The notes: generated from the sequence alone by a model not told the origin. A stretch of DNA of 60,867 nucleotides from an uncultured Prevotellaceae bacterium (GCA_902778255.1 CACYXD010000020.1:1-60867), one strand, 5' to 3'. Counted from the first letter of the stretch, positions 6,675 to 16,948 are shown. Numbers and translations: made by a program.

Positions 6675-8387
6675 TTACTTCTTAATCATCTTCTTACCAT
6701 TGCGGATGACGAGACCCTTCTGGTTGTCGTTAACGCGCTGGCCGTTCATGTTGTAGGAACCAACGAACTTGCCCTGTGCGTCAAACTTAAGTGCCTTGAC
6801 GCCGGCAGGAACCTCAACATCACCCTGAAGAATCAGAATGGGGTATTTTGAGGTGGCACCAAGTGCACTGAGGACATTTACGATAGCCATACGGCCTTTC
6901 TCGCCTACAGGCAGAGCCTGAACTTCGAACCATACTAGATTCAAGCCACGGATCTCGTTATCGGTACCAGTGCCATACTCATAGTAGCTTGGGTCAATTT
7001 TAATTTGAGCCCATTCGGGCACACCATCGAAGGCATAGTAGCCTGAGAAGGCGTCCTTGCCGTCAAGATCTGTGAATATTGGATAGTTGGTATAAACATA
7101 AGCAGGCACGCCATCGTTATAACCTTCTACCATAGCCATTGCTTCACCGCCTTCTTCGCCAGCCAGCAGCTGATAAGATGCGGGCTCTACGGCTATACCA
7201 TCCATCTCGCCAACGAAATAGAATACAATGTTATAGCAGTAGTTTCCATCCTTTGACTTTCCATAGTAAGACAAGCCATTGCCATTTTTCATTTCAATGT
7301 GATTACCATTCAGGTCGGCAGGCATGATGTAGGTGGGACTTGCTGTTTCAAATTCCTCGTCATTCTCGCCCTGGTCAGTAAAATAGAAGCGGATATCTAC
7401 GCCCTCTTCATTGATACCTGTGATGGTGATGGCATATTCATCGTCCAGCAGTATGGGGAAAGAGGTCATCGTACCAAACTCGTCTGCTTCCTGACATGCG
7501 AAGGTGAGGTCACAGAGGTAAACTTGTGACTCTTCAGTGAGCACAGTAGTGTCTACATCTGCAATCGTGCAGTCCATGGTGGCGATAACATCGCCTACGG
7601 TTTTGTTGCCTTTCTCGTCACGATTAACCTTGTTGAATACGGCCTTCAACTTCTCGCCTGTGAAGTTCTTGTCCTTGGTGGTTGCCCATATTGACACTTC
7701 GTGGAGATACAATGGATTGATGGGCTTTTCAAAATACTGGCGGAAACCCCACGCTTTGAAAGACTCTTCCTGGCCGTCTTCGTTAAAATCAAACGAGTCG
7801 AGACCAGACATGAAGGCTGATCTTCCGTCTCCATAACCGTAATAGCGGCCACCCTTGACGTAATTGAATGGATGCAGATACGTGGGAACAGAGTCCTGAA
7901 TGAGTACATAGTCTGCAATCTGATATGATGTCTGTCCGACACTGATAGTTGGAGCATGCATGACATATCCGTAAGCAGACTTGTCGAAAGAATAAACCAG
8001 ATTTTGGTTCTCGTCAACGAATTTTGCCAATGAGCTAGTTCCAAAAGCCCATGTTGCCTGATCTTTTGCGGTGCACATATTGGGGAATGTGACATCAGTA
8101 AAAGGAGGCAGAATAAGATATTCGTAAGCCTTGGTATCGCTTACATGGCCTGTATTCCAGAAGGCACCTTCAGGACGTGCATAGTACACACCGTCTTTTA
8201 CGGCTCTTCTTGAGTTTTTTACATCAGCAACCTTTCCTGCTGAAAGCTGATGATGCTTTGTTGCTACAGAAGAAACTGCAGCGTGATTAGCCTTACTCCG
8301 TGCAATACTCTGAATGCTCTGGAGGTCTTGTGCCGAGCCTGCCATCACGGTCATGGCTGCGACGAAAGAAATTACAATTCTTTTCAT
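6675..8387 (-). CDS. Secreted protein of unknown function with sorting-tail motif
   Basis: I do not recognise a catalytic family in this 570-residue protein. Residues 1-19 are a signal peptide ending in AGSAQ. A basic segment (VKNSRRAVKDG) near residue 60 is followed by an acidic, aromatic-rich body that looks beta-stranded. The last 25 residues (SYNMNGQRVN, then GLVIRNGKK) match the end of the neighbouring M6 peptidase, suggesting the same export or anchoring route. It is the last gene of the SusC-SusD-zincin-DUF4302 operon, 10 bp after the DUF4302 gene, and a terminator follows it. A substrate-binding surface protein or a partner of the zincin is plausible, but this is inference only. Confidence 0.75.
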   Translation of the reverse strand: MKRIVISFVAAMTVMAGSAQDLQSIQSIARSKANHAAVSSVATKHHQLSAGKVADVKNSRRAVKDGVYYARPEGAFWNTGHVSDTKAYEYLILPPFTDVTFPNMCTAKDQATWAFGTSSLAKFVDENQNLVYSFDKSAYGYVMHAPTISVGQTSYQIADYVLIQDSVPTYLHPFNYVKGGRYYGYGDGRSAFMSGLDSFDFNEDGQEESFKAWGFRQYFEKPINPLYLHEVSIWATTKDKNFTGEKLKAVFNKVNRDEKGNKTVGDVIATMDCTIADVDTTVLTEESQVYLCDLTFACQEADEFGTMTSFPILLDDEYAITITGINEEGVDIRFYFTDQGENDEEFETASPTYIMPADLNGNHIEMKNGNGLSYYGKSKDGNYCYNIVFYFVGEMDGIAVEPASYQLLAGEEGGEAMAMVEGYNDGVPAYVYTNYPIFTDLDGKDAFSGYYAFDGVPEWAQIKIDPSYYEYGTGTDNEIRGLNLVWFEVQALPVGEKGRMAIVNVLSALGATSKYPILILQGDVEVPAGVKALKFDAQGKFVGSYNMNGQRVNDNQKGLVIRNGKKMIKK

Positions 8388-8397
8388 TTGTTATTGT

Positions 8398-9792
8398 TTA
8401 ATAATTAATGACAAACCAAATCTCTGGGTCAGACTCAGAGGTAAGTTTTATTTTGGTTAAGTCGAATATGGTTATGTATTTATTGATGATAAATTTCTGG
8501 GATAGCACCTCCGTCATCAGAGTCTTGATTTCAGGAACTGCATTAAGGATGTTGGCAGCACTTGTTTCTGAAGGTTCTACATACGTGAAAGTGATGGTAT
8601 TGCCCTCTTGCTGGTAAGTGTATTTATAACGCTGGTCCTTGGCATTCTTTCCTGACTGGTAGCGGAATTTCCACTGAGCCTCGCCATCAGCGGTCTTAGT
8701 GATAGAGAGTGAATCGATATGGTAGGCGCTGTTGCGCTGTTTCATGGCATTGCTGGCATCGTTGACGTATTGCTTCATCTTGTCAGACATAGGACTTCTT
8801 GTTATGTCCTTGAACAGATTAAACTGATGCTTAGCATCAAACTTTTCTGTCATGAAGTCAGTGATATTGGTATACTTTGTCGTGATGACGTTTTGACCAT
8901 TTTTCACACCATGGAATTTATCGTCTTCTGCATTGTAGATATATTCCTGCTCAATCGTCTGATTGTCAAACTTCTCAGCAGTCTTGAAGCGGAGATAATA
9001 GTCATTGCCACGCTTTGTTATCAGGTAAGGCATGTACTTGCCTTCAATAACGGGATCGGTACCCTCTGGATAAAGACGCGGATAGCGTGATACCATATCT
9101 TGTAATATGTAGGATTTTCCGCCTGATAGGATCATGGGCTCACAAGGAGCATTCTTCTTGAAGAATGATTGATGGAACGTCTCTATATCGTCCAAATAGG
9201 TTTGGAAGTTGGTACCGGTAGGCAGGGGGGTCAGGAGATTATAGGTACCGCGCTTCTTGCCTTTCAGCAAGATATAGCTGCCATCCTCAGGTGCATCGAT
9301 AATCACAAATTCATAGTCGCCCTTGTAGCCTTCGGTAGTTGCGTATTTCTCTGGATCAGAGAAGTGGTGTATTACGTTATTGTAACTATTGAATGACAGC
9401 ACGGGACCATTGTCGGTGATAACTTCCCAGAGGGTGTTGTTGTCACTGACATAGGTATGCATGTATTCAACCAAGTCGTCATGACCAGTACTGCTCTTAT
9501 ACCAGCGGGGCCAGTAGTTCATGGCCATATCTACCGTCTTGTCTTTCTTGAATTTTACCAGCATCAGGTAACCGCGCTGCGAGACGGAGTAGGCTTCTTC
9601 GTCTGACTGTGGATAATACTGCAGAGCCCAGCCGTCTGAATTGGCAGTAAGGCGGTTGGTATAGACATCCTTGATGTCAGCGAGGCGCTCTGCTGCTGAT
9701 TTGTTGAAGATATCATCTTCTTCTCGTGAACAGTTGGTAAAGCAGAGCGTTACTCCTAAGAGAAGAATCAGTGAAGATATTTTATTCGTCAT
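8398..9792 (-). CDS. DUF4302 lipoprotein
   Basis: This 464-residue protein has a lipoprotein signal peptide with Cys21 (CFTNC, then SREED), so it is probably surface- or periplasm-anchored. The body (for example RLTANSDGWALQYYPQ and the following GYLMLVKF strand) matches my recollection of the DUF4302 family, a Bacteroidota lipoprotein family of unknown function commonly found beside SusC/SusD and the Mx1-type zincin lipoprotein. It sits in that context here, 27 bp after the zincin gene and 10 bp before the unknown secreted protein. Confidence 0.8.
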   Translation of the reverse strand: MTNKISSLILLLGVTLCFTNCSREEDDIFNKSAAERLADIKDVYTNRLTANSDGWALQYYPQSDEEAYSVSQRGYLMLVKFKKDKTVDMAMNYWPRWYKSSTGHDDLVEYMHTYVSDNNTLWEVITDNGPVLSFNSYNNVIHHFSDPEKYATTEGYKGDYEFVIIDAPEDGSYILLKGKKRGTYNLLTPLPTGTNFQTYLDDIETFHQSFFKKNAPCEPMILSGGKSYILQDMVSRYPRLYPEGTDPVIEGKYMPYLITKRGNDYYLRFKTAEKFDNQTIEQEYIYNAEDDKFHGVKNGQNVITTKYTNITDFMTEKFDAKHQFNLFKDITRSPMSDKMKQYVNDASNAMKQRNSAYHIDSLSITKTADGEAQWKFRYQSGKNAKDQRYKYTYQQEGNTITFTYVEPSETSAANILNAVPEIKTLMTEVLSQKFIINKYITIFDLTKIKLTSESDPEIWFVINY

Positions 9793-9819
9793 ATTATTAC
9801 TATCTATTAATGAGTCTTT

Positions 9820-11082
9820 TTATTGTTCAACAGCGTAGGCATCAATAGTCTTCAGCAGACTTTCCATCAGCGTTTGTGATGGATTCTGAGGGTCGGGCTG
9901 CGTCAAACGGTTTACATAGACGGTTTTCCCTTCTGTGTCAATTTGTGTGACGAAATTCCCATTGGCATCAGTCATGTATTGGCGCTCCTGCACAGTCTTG
10001 CGTAGTAGATCGAGATCAATCTGATAGTTCTCTTTAAGCCATTCGCGTGCAAGGTCCACTTTTTGGTTGATGGTCGTTGCTGCATCAATGGTCTTATTGT
10101 GAAGATACTGTATATTGCCATTCTCGTCGGTGATGGGCTTACCTGTTATCTGATCGCGTACGATAGATTTGCGAACCCACTTATACTCACCACTTCCCAG
10201 CTTGTAACTGCGACCGATGGAGTCTGTGTTATAGAGCGTGGTATAGACCATAGCCTTGGAATACAAAGAGGCCACGGAGTCGCGCTCATCGTCATCTTTA
10301 AAATCTATCTGTTCCCAGTCGTATGATGCGATATCCATCATCTCGTCCCAGTTCATCTGGTTCATGGTGATATAGTTGGATACAGTCTCTGCCCAGTCTT
10401 CGGTTGTGTTGGCTGAGGCATAGTTGGTTACAAAGCCATTTCCTACGGCAATCTCATTAGGCGTACTCGACCAGTCGGAATTGTAGAGACCGGTAGAGAT
10501 GGTGTTGAAAGCCTGAGGGTGACTAACCGTTTGGTCCAGGATATGGGTAAACTCATGGTGCATGGTATGGAAGAACATATAGTTCAGTCCAGTGCGCCCC
10601 TCAATCTGTGTGTAATCTAGGCGGTTGACGGCCTGCAGCGTGATCTTTATGCCATTGGTGGCATATCCCAATGTCTCAGTACCATCACTGTTGAAGCCAG
10701 GGCTACCTGTAAGATGGATGATACGTGGACTGTATTTCTTGAGGAATATTTCCTTCTCGCCAGCGAGTTCCTTGTAAACATCATACCACATATACTTACA
10801 AAGTACAGCCAGTTGCTTGGATTTCTCGTAGCTTGTAGGTACCAAGTCTTTCTGCATATCAGATCCGATGTCTTCCATGCGGTAGATGAATTGTACATTA
10901 TAAGGTGTCAGGAAGTTATCCTGCAGATAGGCATCCAGCGGATAAGAATATGACGTCTTGTCCAATCCAGTCTCTTCGGAACTGAAGATAGTCTTCCCAA
11001 AATCGTCTTCACTGCAACTTGTCAAACTTGAAACTGTCATCATAGCCACAGCACTAAGAAGTATTGTCTTTATTGTCTTCAT
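9820..11082 (-). CDS. Zinc-binding metallopeptidase lipoprotein (Mx1-like)
   Basis: This 420-residue lipoprotein has lipobox SLTSC (Cys23). The zinc motif HEFTH lies at residues 176-180 inside FFHTMHHEFTHILDQ, the form seen in the putative zinc-binding metallopeptidase family (Peptidase_Mx1) of Bacteroidota. Residues before it form a helical domain, and the C-terminal third is charged and helical. It is 16 bp downstream of SusD and 27 bp upstream of the DUF4302 gene, so it is part of the same transcript. A surface peptidase feeding peptides to the SusC/SusD importer is the simplest reading; activity and substrate are not shown by the sequence. Confidence 0.85.
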   Translation of the reverse strand: MKTIKTILLSAVAMMTVSSLTSCSEDDFGKTIFSSEETGLDKTSYSYPLDAYLQDNFLTPYNVQFIYRMEDIGSDMQKDLVPTSYEKSKQLAVLCKYMWYDVYKELAGEKEIFLKKYSPRIIHLTGSPGFNSDGTETLGYATNGIKITLQAVNRLDYTQIEGRTGLNYMFFHTMHHEFTHILDQTVSHPQAFNTISTGLYNSDWSSTPNEIAVGNGFVTNYASANTTEDWAETVSNYITMNQMNWDEMMDIASYDWEQIDFKDDDERDSVASLYSKAMVYTTLYNTDSIGRSYKLGSGEYKWVRKSIVRDQITGKPITDENGNIQYLHNKTIDAATTINQKVDLAREWLKENYQIDLDLLRKTVQERQYMTDANGNFVTQIDTEGKTVYVNRLTQPDPQNPSQTLMESLLKTIDAYAVEQ

Positions 11083-11098
11083 GTTTTTTCTCCTTTTA

Positions 11099-12898
11099 TT
11101 ATTTCATCTTAAACGTTGATGGCTCCGGCATGATGACTCTTGCATTGCCAGAAATAGGAGCCTCGGTGCTCAGCTGGGTACGCGAGGAAGCCATACCTGC
11201 TGTACGAGCTTCCAGTGGGGCTTCTACGGCACGACGTGCATCGTCCCAGTCCAGTTCTATTTTCTTAGACTGAGGGCCTACAATGTGGGCATACTTGATA
11301 CCCCATCTCTTTAGGTCAAAGAAACGGAGGCCTTCCCACATGGTCTCATAGCGGCGCATGTCATTCAAGCAGTTCATATATGGGATAGCGGCATCAGGAA
11401 TGACGATACCCATATGCTTGGCATTGCCCCAGCCTTCTGTGCTATTGTCCAACGTATTCTCGTGCTTCTGTCGCATGGACAGAGAGACATTGTTTATTCC
11501 ATGCTTAACAGGGTCGTACCAGTCAAGAATCATGGCTTTTGTCAATGGTGTGTCTTCAACGTCATAAGCTTTTTTCAGGGAGTTTCCAATGCTCAGACGG
11601 CTGGCCTCGTAGTCGGCCATATCTGAAACGGCACCATCATAGTCACCTGTCAAGATTTTAGCTTCTGCACGTTCAAGCAGTAGCAGGCTGTTGGTAAATT
11701 CACGACGAATCTGATGGGCTTGTCCTGTACCGCTTACCTTGTCGCTATATTCAAAGACATAATAGATCTTGAATGAGTAATAGCCATAGTCGGCATCTTC
11801 GGAACTATAGGATGCAAACTGATAGCTGGCTACAGCAGCAGGGTGTATAATCAGGGTTCCTGATGTTGGCGTTGGATGGAAGAATACAGCACGTGCAGCT
11901 TCTCCGTTCATGGCATAGCGGTAGCCTATGGCATGATAGAAGTTATACGACAACGATGAGATAAGCATCAGGTTGTTGTTGTTGTCTGGAGACTGGAAAT
12001 AGTTTGCAAAGTCTCGGGCGTAGGCGAAATCGCTGAATGGCTCATAGTTCAGCAACTTGTTGGCCACATTAACTGGTCCATCTCCCAATACGTTGTTAGC
12101 GTGTTTTATAACCTTGTCGTATTTATGGTATGACAGATAGAAGCGTGCTGCAAAGGCATTGGCAGCAGCAATATTGAAGTGCCATTTGGGCTTCTCCATA
12201 TGTGTATCGTTCAGTTCTGCCAATCCTTCCTCTAGGTCTTTTGCAATCTTGGCATAGACATCGGCAACATTGCTGCGATCGTAAGAAACGCGCACAGTCG
12301 TCTCAACCTCAGTGACATAGGGGATTCCGATATCGTTCTTACTGGCATTGTCATCCTTGTAAGCCTGAGAGAAGACGTTGACAAGGATATAGTGACAATA
12401 GGCGCGCAGGATTTTTGCCTCGCTACGTACGGCCTTCTTTATGGTTGAAAGATTCTCCTTGCCAACCAATTGCTCATGCTCGTTAATCAGATCAATTATG
12501 ACATTTGTCATGGCAATACTGCTGTATTCGTCTTCCCATATAAAGAATGGTGTGTCCTGATATTTAGCAGAGACACAGGGTTCAAACTCAAAGAGCTCGT
12601 CATCAAAACGATCCATAGAGTTCAGGTTCAGATGTGTCTCTTTCTGTTCCGCATTAGTACTTGTAGGCATGTGGGGAGCATTGTTGTCAATCATATTATC
12701 GCTCGACAACTCGCCAATCCATCCGTAATTAGCACCAGGATAGGAGGCATTGATCATATTGATACACTGCACATCCGTCAAGGTCTCTGCTTTCAGTTCG
12801 ATGCGCTCATCTGGGGTGTGATCGAGGAAACTGTCACCGCAGGCAGTCAGCAGGAGCAAACCACAGGTAATCAAACAAATATTATATATCTTCTTCAT
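11099..12898 (-). CDS. SusD/RagB-family surface nutrient-binding lipoprotein
   Basis: This is a 599-residue partner of the upstream SusC. I use the start at 12898 (MKKIYNI), which gives a normal lipoprotein signal with Cys20 (LLLTAC) and a 26-bp gap from SusC; an ATG at 12916 would add six residues. The SusD hallmarks are an early substrate-site region (DHTPDERIE), helical TPR-like pairs (LRAYCHYILVNVFSQAY, and ANAFAARFYLSYHKYD) and a C-terminal RRYETMWEGLRFFDLKRWG segment. With two peptidases in the neighbourhood and no glycosidase, a peptide ligand as in RagAB is more likely than a glycan. Confidence 0.92.
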   Translation of the reverse strand: MKKIYNICLITCGLLLLTACGDSFLDHTPDERIELKAETLTDVQCINMINASYPGANYGWIGELSSDNMIDNNAPHMPTSTNAEQKETHLNLNSMDRFDDELFEFEPCVSAKYQDTPFFIWEDEYSSIAMTNVIIDLINEHEQLVGKENLSTIKKAVRSEAKILRAYCHYILVNVFSQAYKDDNASKNDIGIPYVTEVETTVRVSYDRSNVADVYAKIAKDLEEGLAELNDTHMEKPKWHFNIAAANAFAARFYLSYHKYDKVIKHANNVLGDGPVNVANKLLNYEPFSDFAYARDFANYFQSPDNNNNLMLISSLSYNFYHAIGYRYAMNGEAARAVFFHPTPTSGTLIIHPAAVASYQFASYSSEDADYGYYSFKIYYVFEYSDKVSGTGQAHQIRREFTNSLLLLERAEAKILTGDYDGAVSDMADYEASRLSIGNSLKKAYDVEDTPLTKAMILDWYDPVKHGINNVSLSMRQKHENTLDNSTEGWGNAKHMGIVIPDAAIPYMNCLNDMRRYETMWEGLRFFDLKRWGIKYAHIVGPQSKKIELDWDDARRAVEAPLEARTAGMASSRTQLSTEAPISGNARVIMPEPSTFKMK

Positions 12899-12924
12899 AT
12901 TGATGTTCTTAATCATCGTTCAAC

Positions 12925-15900
12925 TTAAATACCAAGTCGCAGAGTGAGTGTAAACTGTTTTGAGAGTGGAGTGGCCACACCACCTGAGTTGACAAACTCT
13001 GGATCCTGGCCATTCAGTTTCTTGTCTGCATAGAGTAGCATCAGGTTGGTAGCGTCCACCTTTAGTGAGGCAGAAGTTAGACCAATCTTGCTGATGAGCT
13101 GAGGTTCGAAATCATAACTTATCGACACGTCCTTCAGACGGATAAAACCGCCGTCTGCCACACGTTCAGTAGAGTAGTTGTACGCATTGTATGCATAGTT
13201 AAGATTTCGGATGCTAGTAACCTGACGTGTACTGGGAATAACGGGAATATTAGTACTTCTCTCGTCACCGGGTACTACCCAACGGTTCTTGAACTCCTTT
13301 GGCATGGCAGTCTGGTCGGAATAGCTTGAAGCAAACACAGGATCAAGACGTAGCTTGTTGCCGAATGAGTAGGTCACGAAGATATTGAGGCGCCAGTTCT
13401 TCCAGCGAATCATATTGTTCAGACCGCCCGTCATAGTAGGTTCGGTAGGACCTTCGTATTTCAGGAAGTCGCGCTTGTCGTACTCCTGGAAGTTGATATC
13501 AGTGGTGGTTACCTCGCCATTCTCGTTGATAACCATAGGAATACCCTCGTCGCTCAGTCCTACAAAAGGAATTGAGAACAGTGAGCGGTGTGGATAGCCA
13601 ACCAGTGTGTTGAGACCAGAGTCATAAACCAAGCTCATGACATTGGCCCATGAGATGAGGTCGGTAATCTCAGTGCTTGTATAGGCAAACGTCAGGTCAG
13701 TGTTCCATGACCAGTCTTTTGTCATGATGTTTTTCGTTGTCAGGGTGGCCTCAATACCATGCGATTTCATGGATGCAACATTGGCGAACTTACTGATAGA
13801 ACCGCCGGCTCCCTGTGTGTTGACATATCCCATCAGGTCGAAGTTGTCACGCCAATAGAAGTCACTCACCAAGTTGATGCGGTTGTTCATGAAACCGAGG
13901 TCAACACCGAAGTTAAACTCATGCTTCTTTTCATAGGTCAACTCAGAGTTACCAAGCTGTGACATGTAAATACCTGTTTCCTGCTGGTCACCTTGTGGAC
14001 GCCAGATTGTGCCGGAACGGAAGATGGCCAGTGCATTGGAGGCTGTTGTCTGCTCACCAACAAGTGAATAGCTGAAACGCAGGGCAGCGTGAGACACAGC
14101 ATTGTTGGTGTTCTGCATCCACTTCTGGAAGAAAGGCTCTTCGTGAGCATTCCAAGAAGCACTGACGTTCCATGTAGGTAGCCAACGGCTCTTACGAGCT
14201 TTGCCTAACTGGTTAGAGCCATCGTAACGTGCTGTCAGGTTACCAGCATAACGGCCTTTGTAGGAATAGTTGACATTGGCGAAATAAGCTAGACGACGAT
14301 TCCACGAGCGTGAGAAGGAGCTAAACTGTGTGCCTTCTTCTTTGGCCTGCTTGTAGAGGTTGGTCTCGTAAACTACGTTGCGGGCGTTCTCGTAGTCAAC
14401 GCCATAGACAGTCTGCTCTTTGGCGTCGTAGTCAGCACGGTTGGCCTCCATACCTACCAGGGTGTTGAAGATGTGCGTGTCGTTCCATATCTTATTATAC
14501 TGGATGGTGCCACGGAAGTCAAGTTGCTTGACGGAGTTAAGTCTATCTACATAAATACCACCGATAGGCATTACTGATACGGGAAGGGCATTGGTGTTGT
14601 CTGGATCACGATAGAGGTAGGGGTTGCTTTCGCGTATCGTGGGGTTGTCAACTCCAGCACGATAGGCTTCAGCCATATTTGAATGATTTAATATGTTGTG
14701 CTCAATCTCTGCTTTGTTGATGCGATATGAACCAATTAAATTAATTTCCAAACCAAGAATAGGCTTATAATTTAATTCTCCTTGGAATTTCATGTCCATC
14801 TGTGTTTTGTCAAGGTAGTTATTGTCTAACTCTTGAAAAATATTGAATGGAGCATAGTTTCGTGTATACACACCGGAAGGGTCCAGCGTGCGCGAGGTGT
14901 TCATAGCATAGCTGAAGGGGTTGATGTCAAAGTCACGGCGTACTTCACCGGTCACGGCATTGGTGCTGCGTGCCAAGGTTCCAGGTTCTTGCTGGTCAAT
15001 GAAACTTCCGTTTGTGCGTAATGTGGCAGTTAGTTTTTTACTCAAATTAAAACTTGCATTAATATTAGCCGTATAGCGCTCCACGTTAGAACCACGTGAC
15101 CATCCCGGGTCGTTCATAGCAGACAGAGATGCATAAAGATTTGCCTTTTCCGTACCGCTTGAGATGCTGATAGAGTGGTTTTGCATGATATTGTTGTTGA
15201 ACAACAGGTCAAACCAGTCTGTATTCATAAACTCTGCCTGCCGCAGGTAGTCGTTCATGGCTGCTTCCGTATGAGGAAGTGCGAATGTGCCTGTAGTCTC
15301 GTTATATTGGTTCATCAATGTGTACATACGACCGTACAGACCAGCAGAGGAGCTGTTTGCCAGACGCTCAAACTCCAACCATCCCTTGGCTGCCATCTCT
15401 TTGTAGATACCCATCTGTTCCTGTGAGTTGGAGATGTTGTAGTCCCTGTAGCTGGGTTTCAAACGGTAGGTAAACTCGCCAGTATAATTGATGGAACTAT
15501 GACCAACGCGCCCTTTCTTGGTGGTGATAACAACCACACCAGCCATCGCGCGCGCACCATATATAGAGGTGGCTGAACCGTCTTTCAAAACCTGGAACGA
15601 CTCGATGTCGTCAGCATTAAGGCCTGAGATGGCATTAGAAATCAAGGTTACAGCATCACCAGAGGAAAGATCGTCACTTGACACATTTACTACGCTTTCC
15701 ATGATTACGCCATCGACAACCCAGAGTGGTGACGAAGAACCATAGATAGATGTGGCACCACGCACCTTAATCTTTGGGGCTGTACCAAAGGTGCTCGACA
15801 CGTTCTGTACGCTAACACCAGCGGCACGACCTTCAAGGGCACGGGTCACATCGGCTACACCATCGAGTTTTGTTTTCTCTGCGTCAATCTTGGTCGTGGC

Positions 15901-16248
15901 ACCGGTAAACAGACGCTTGTCCATTTTCTGCACGCCTGTCACCACCACTTCGTCAATAACTTTTGAGTCTTGCTTTAAGGTTACGGTCATGCCATTCTTT
16001 GGCGTTAATCTCTTTGTCTCGTAACCGATATAGCTGAATTCAAGTTTCTTTCCTGCAGGTACGTCAATAGTGAATTTACCATTCACATTGGTGATGACAC
16101 CCGTTGCACTTCCTACAACCTTTACCGTGGCACCAATGGCGGCTTCTCCGTCATCCTGCATCACGGTTCCTGTAATTTTGTTCTGCGCAAGCGCCACTCC
16201 TAAAGAGAGCAAAAGCGCAGCTAGGAATGCTGTTAGTCTTTTCTCCAT
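12925..16248 (-). CDS. SusC/RagA-family TonB-dependent outer-membrane transporter
   Basis: This 1107-residue protein has a signal peptide (1-21, ending ALAQ), a carboxypeptidase-D-regulatory-like domain (about 23-100; GYETKRLTPKNGMTVTLKQ), a TonB-box-like segment DEVVVTG (about 101), a plug domain (about 115-245, VLKDGSATSIYGARAMAGVV) and a beta-barrel ending LSKQFTLTLRLGI. It is the first gene of a five-gene leftward operon and has a good promoter about 72 bp upstream. It should import the ligand captured by the SusD protein, driven by TonB-ExbBD encoded elsewhere. No anti-sigma-interacting STN domain is seen at the N-terminus. Confidence 0.95.
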   Translation of the reverse strand: MEKRLTAFLAALLLSLGVALAQNKITGTVMQDDGEAAIGATVKVVGSATGVITNVNGKFTIDVPAGKKLEFSYIGYETKRLTPKNGMTVTLKQDSKVIDEVVVTGVQKMDKRLFTGATTKIDAEKTKLDGVADVTRALEGRAAGVSVQNVSSTFGTAPKIKVRGATSIYGSSSPLWVVDGVIMESVVNVSSDDLSSGDAVTLISNAISGLNADDIESFQVLKDGSATSIYGARAMAGVVVITTKKGRVGHSSINYTGEFTYRLKPSYRDYNISNSQEQMGIYKEMAAKGWLEFERLANSSSAGLYGRMYTLMNQYNETTGTFALPHTEAAMNDYLRQAEFMNTDWFDLLFNNNIMQNHSISISSGTEKANLYASLSAMNDPGWSRGSNVERYTANINASFNLSKKLTATLRTNGSFIDQQEPGTLARSTNAVTGEVRRDFDINPFSYAMNTSRTLDPSGVYTRNYAPFNIFQELDNNYLDKTQMDMKFQGELNYKPILGLEINLIGSYRINKAEIEHNILNHSNMAEAYRAGVDNPTIRESNPYLYRDPDNTNALPVSVMPIGGIYVDRLNSVKQLDFRGTIQYNKIWNDTHIFNTLVGMEANRADYDAKEQTVYGVDYENARNVVYETNLYKQAKEEGTQFSSFSRSWNRRLAYFANVNYSYKGRYAGNLTARYDGSNQLGKARKSRWLPTWNVSASWNAHEEPFFQKWMQNTNNAVSHAALRFSYSLVGEQTTASNALAIFRSGTIWRPQGDQQETGIYMSQLGNSELTYEKKHEFNFGVDLGFMNNRINLVSDFYWRDNFDLMGYVNTQGAGGSISKFANVASMKSHGIEATLTTKNIMTKDWSWNTDLTFAYTSTEITDLISWANVMSLVYDSGLNTLVGYPHRSLFSIPFVGLSDEGIPMVINENGEVTTTDINFQEYDKRDFLKYEGPTEPTMTGGLNNMIRWKNWRLNIFVTYSFGNKLRLDPVFASSYSDQTAMPKEFKNRWVVPGDERSTNIPVIPSTRQVTSIRNLNYAYNAYNYSTERVADGGFIRLKDVSISYDFEPQLISKIGLTSASLKVDATNLMLLYADKKLNGQDPEFVNSGGVATPLSKQFTLTLRLGI

Positions 16249-16319
16249 AAAGTGTTAAATATCAATCTTTTATTATGCTATTTTAGTATTATTTTTACCT
16301 CAAAAATTGGTTGAGCGTG

Positions 16320-16349
16320 CAAAAGTACAACTTTTTTTCGAGTTTTCAA
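16320..16349 (-). promoter_or_regulatory. Promoter of the SusCD-zincin operon
   Basis: TTG (16347-16349) is followed after exactly 19 bp by TACTTTTG (16320-16327) on the minus strand. Just upstream, TGCATC occurs twice 10 bp apart (near 16367-16383), a possible regulator site. Confidence 0.6.
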
Positions 16350-16412
16350 TAATTTTTCACTAAAAATGCATCGTTTTGCATCAATTTTTCAGAATATAGA
16401 ACAAAATAATGA

Positions 16413-16946
16413 CTATTTTGAAATAATTTGGTTAATTTCTTCCAGATTAGAAGCTACGTTGATATAGTTTTGCCAGCGTCCACGGATGACACCTTTCTCC
16501 TGCAAGTCATTCAGGCAGTCAATCAGTGAATTCCAAAAACCCTTCATATTCCAAAGTATGAGCGGTTTCTCATGGTATTTAAGAGTGGATGCCGCCGCAG
16601 TCGTAAAGAGTTCGTCGAGGGTGCCGATACCTCCTGGAAGTACGATGAATGCATCGCTTTCCTGCATCATCAGGTCTTTGCGGTCGGTCAGATTGTCAGT
16701 AGGGATATGCACATCTAAATAGGGGCTTAGACGGCCCATCTCCTCAATCTTGTGAGGTACCACACCAATTACCTGTCCACCGGCATCCTTTGCCGCTTTG
16801 CTTACAGCGTGCATCAAGCCCGCATCGTGGCCTCCGAACACAATGGAATGGCCGTTTTCAGCAGCCCACTTGCCCAACTCGCGGGTCATCTCGAAAAAAT
16901 CCGGGTCAATATTTTTATTGGCCGAACAGAAAATACATAGTTTCAT
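16413..16946 (-). CDS. LOG-family (TIGR00730) nucleotide phosphoribohydrolase
   Basis: This 177-residue Rossmann-fold protein carries the family motif PGGIGTLDE at residues 104-112 and an N-terminal GGHDAGLMHAV nucleotide-binding loop. LONELY GUY-family enzymes release a free base from nucleoside 5'-monophosphates; in bacteria the physiological substrate is usually unknown and older annotations call them lysine decarboxylase. The gene is divergent from the DEAD-box helicase gene, and the two -7 elements form one palindrome. There is no operon partner. Confidence 0.88.
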   Translation of the reverse strand: MKLCIFCSANKNIDPDFFEMTRELGKWAAENGHSIVFGGHDAGLMHAVSKAAKDAGGQVIGVVPHKIEEMGRLSPYLDVHIPTDNLTDRKDLMMQESDAFIVLPGGIGTLDELFTTAAASTLKYHEKPLILWNMKGFWNSLIDCLNDLQEKGVIRGRWQNYINVASNLEEINQIISK

Positions 16947-16948
16947 GG

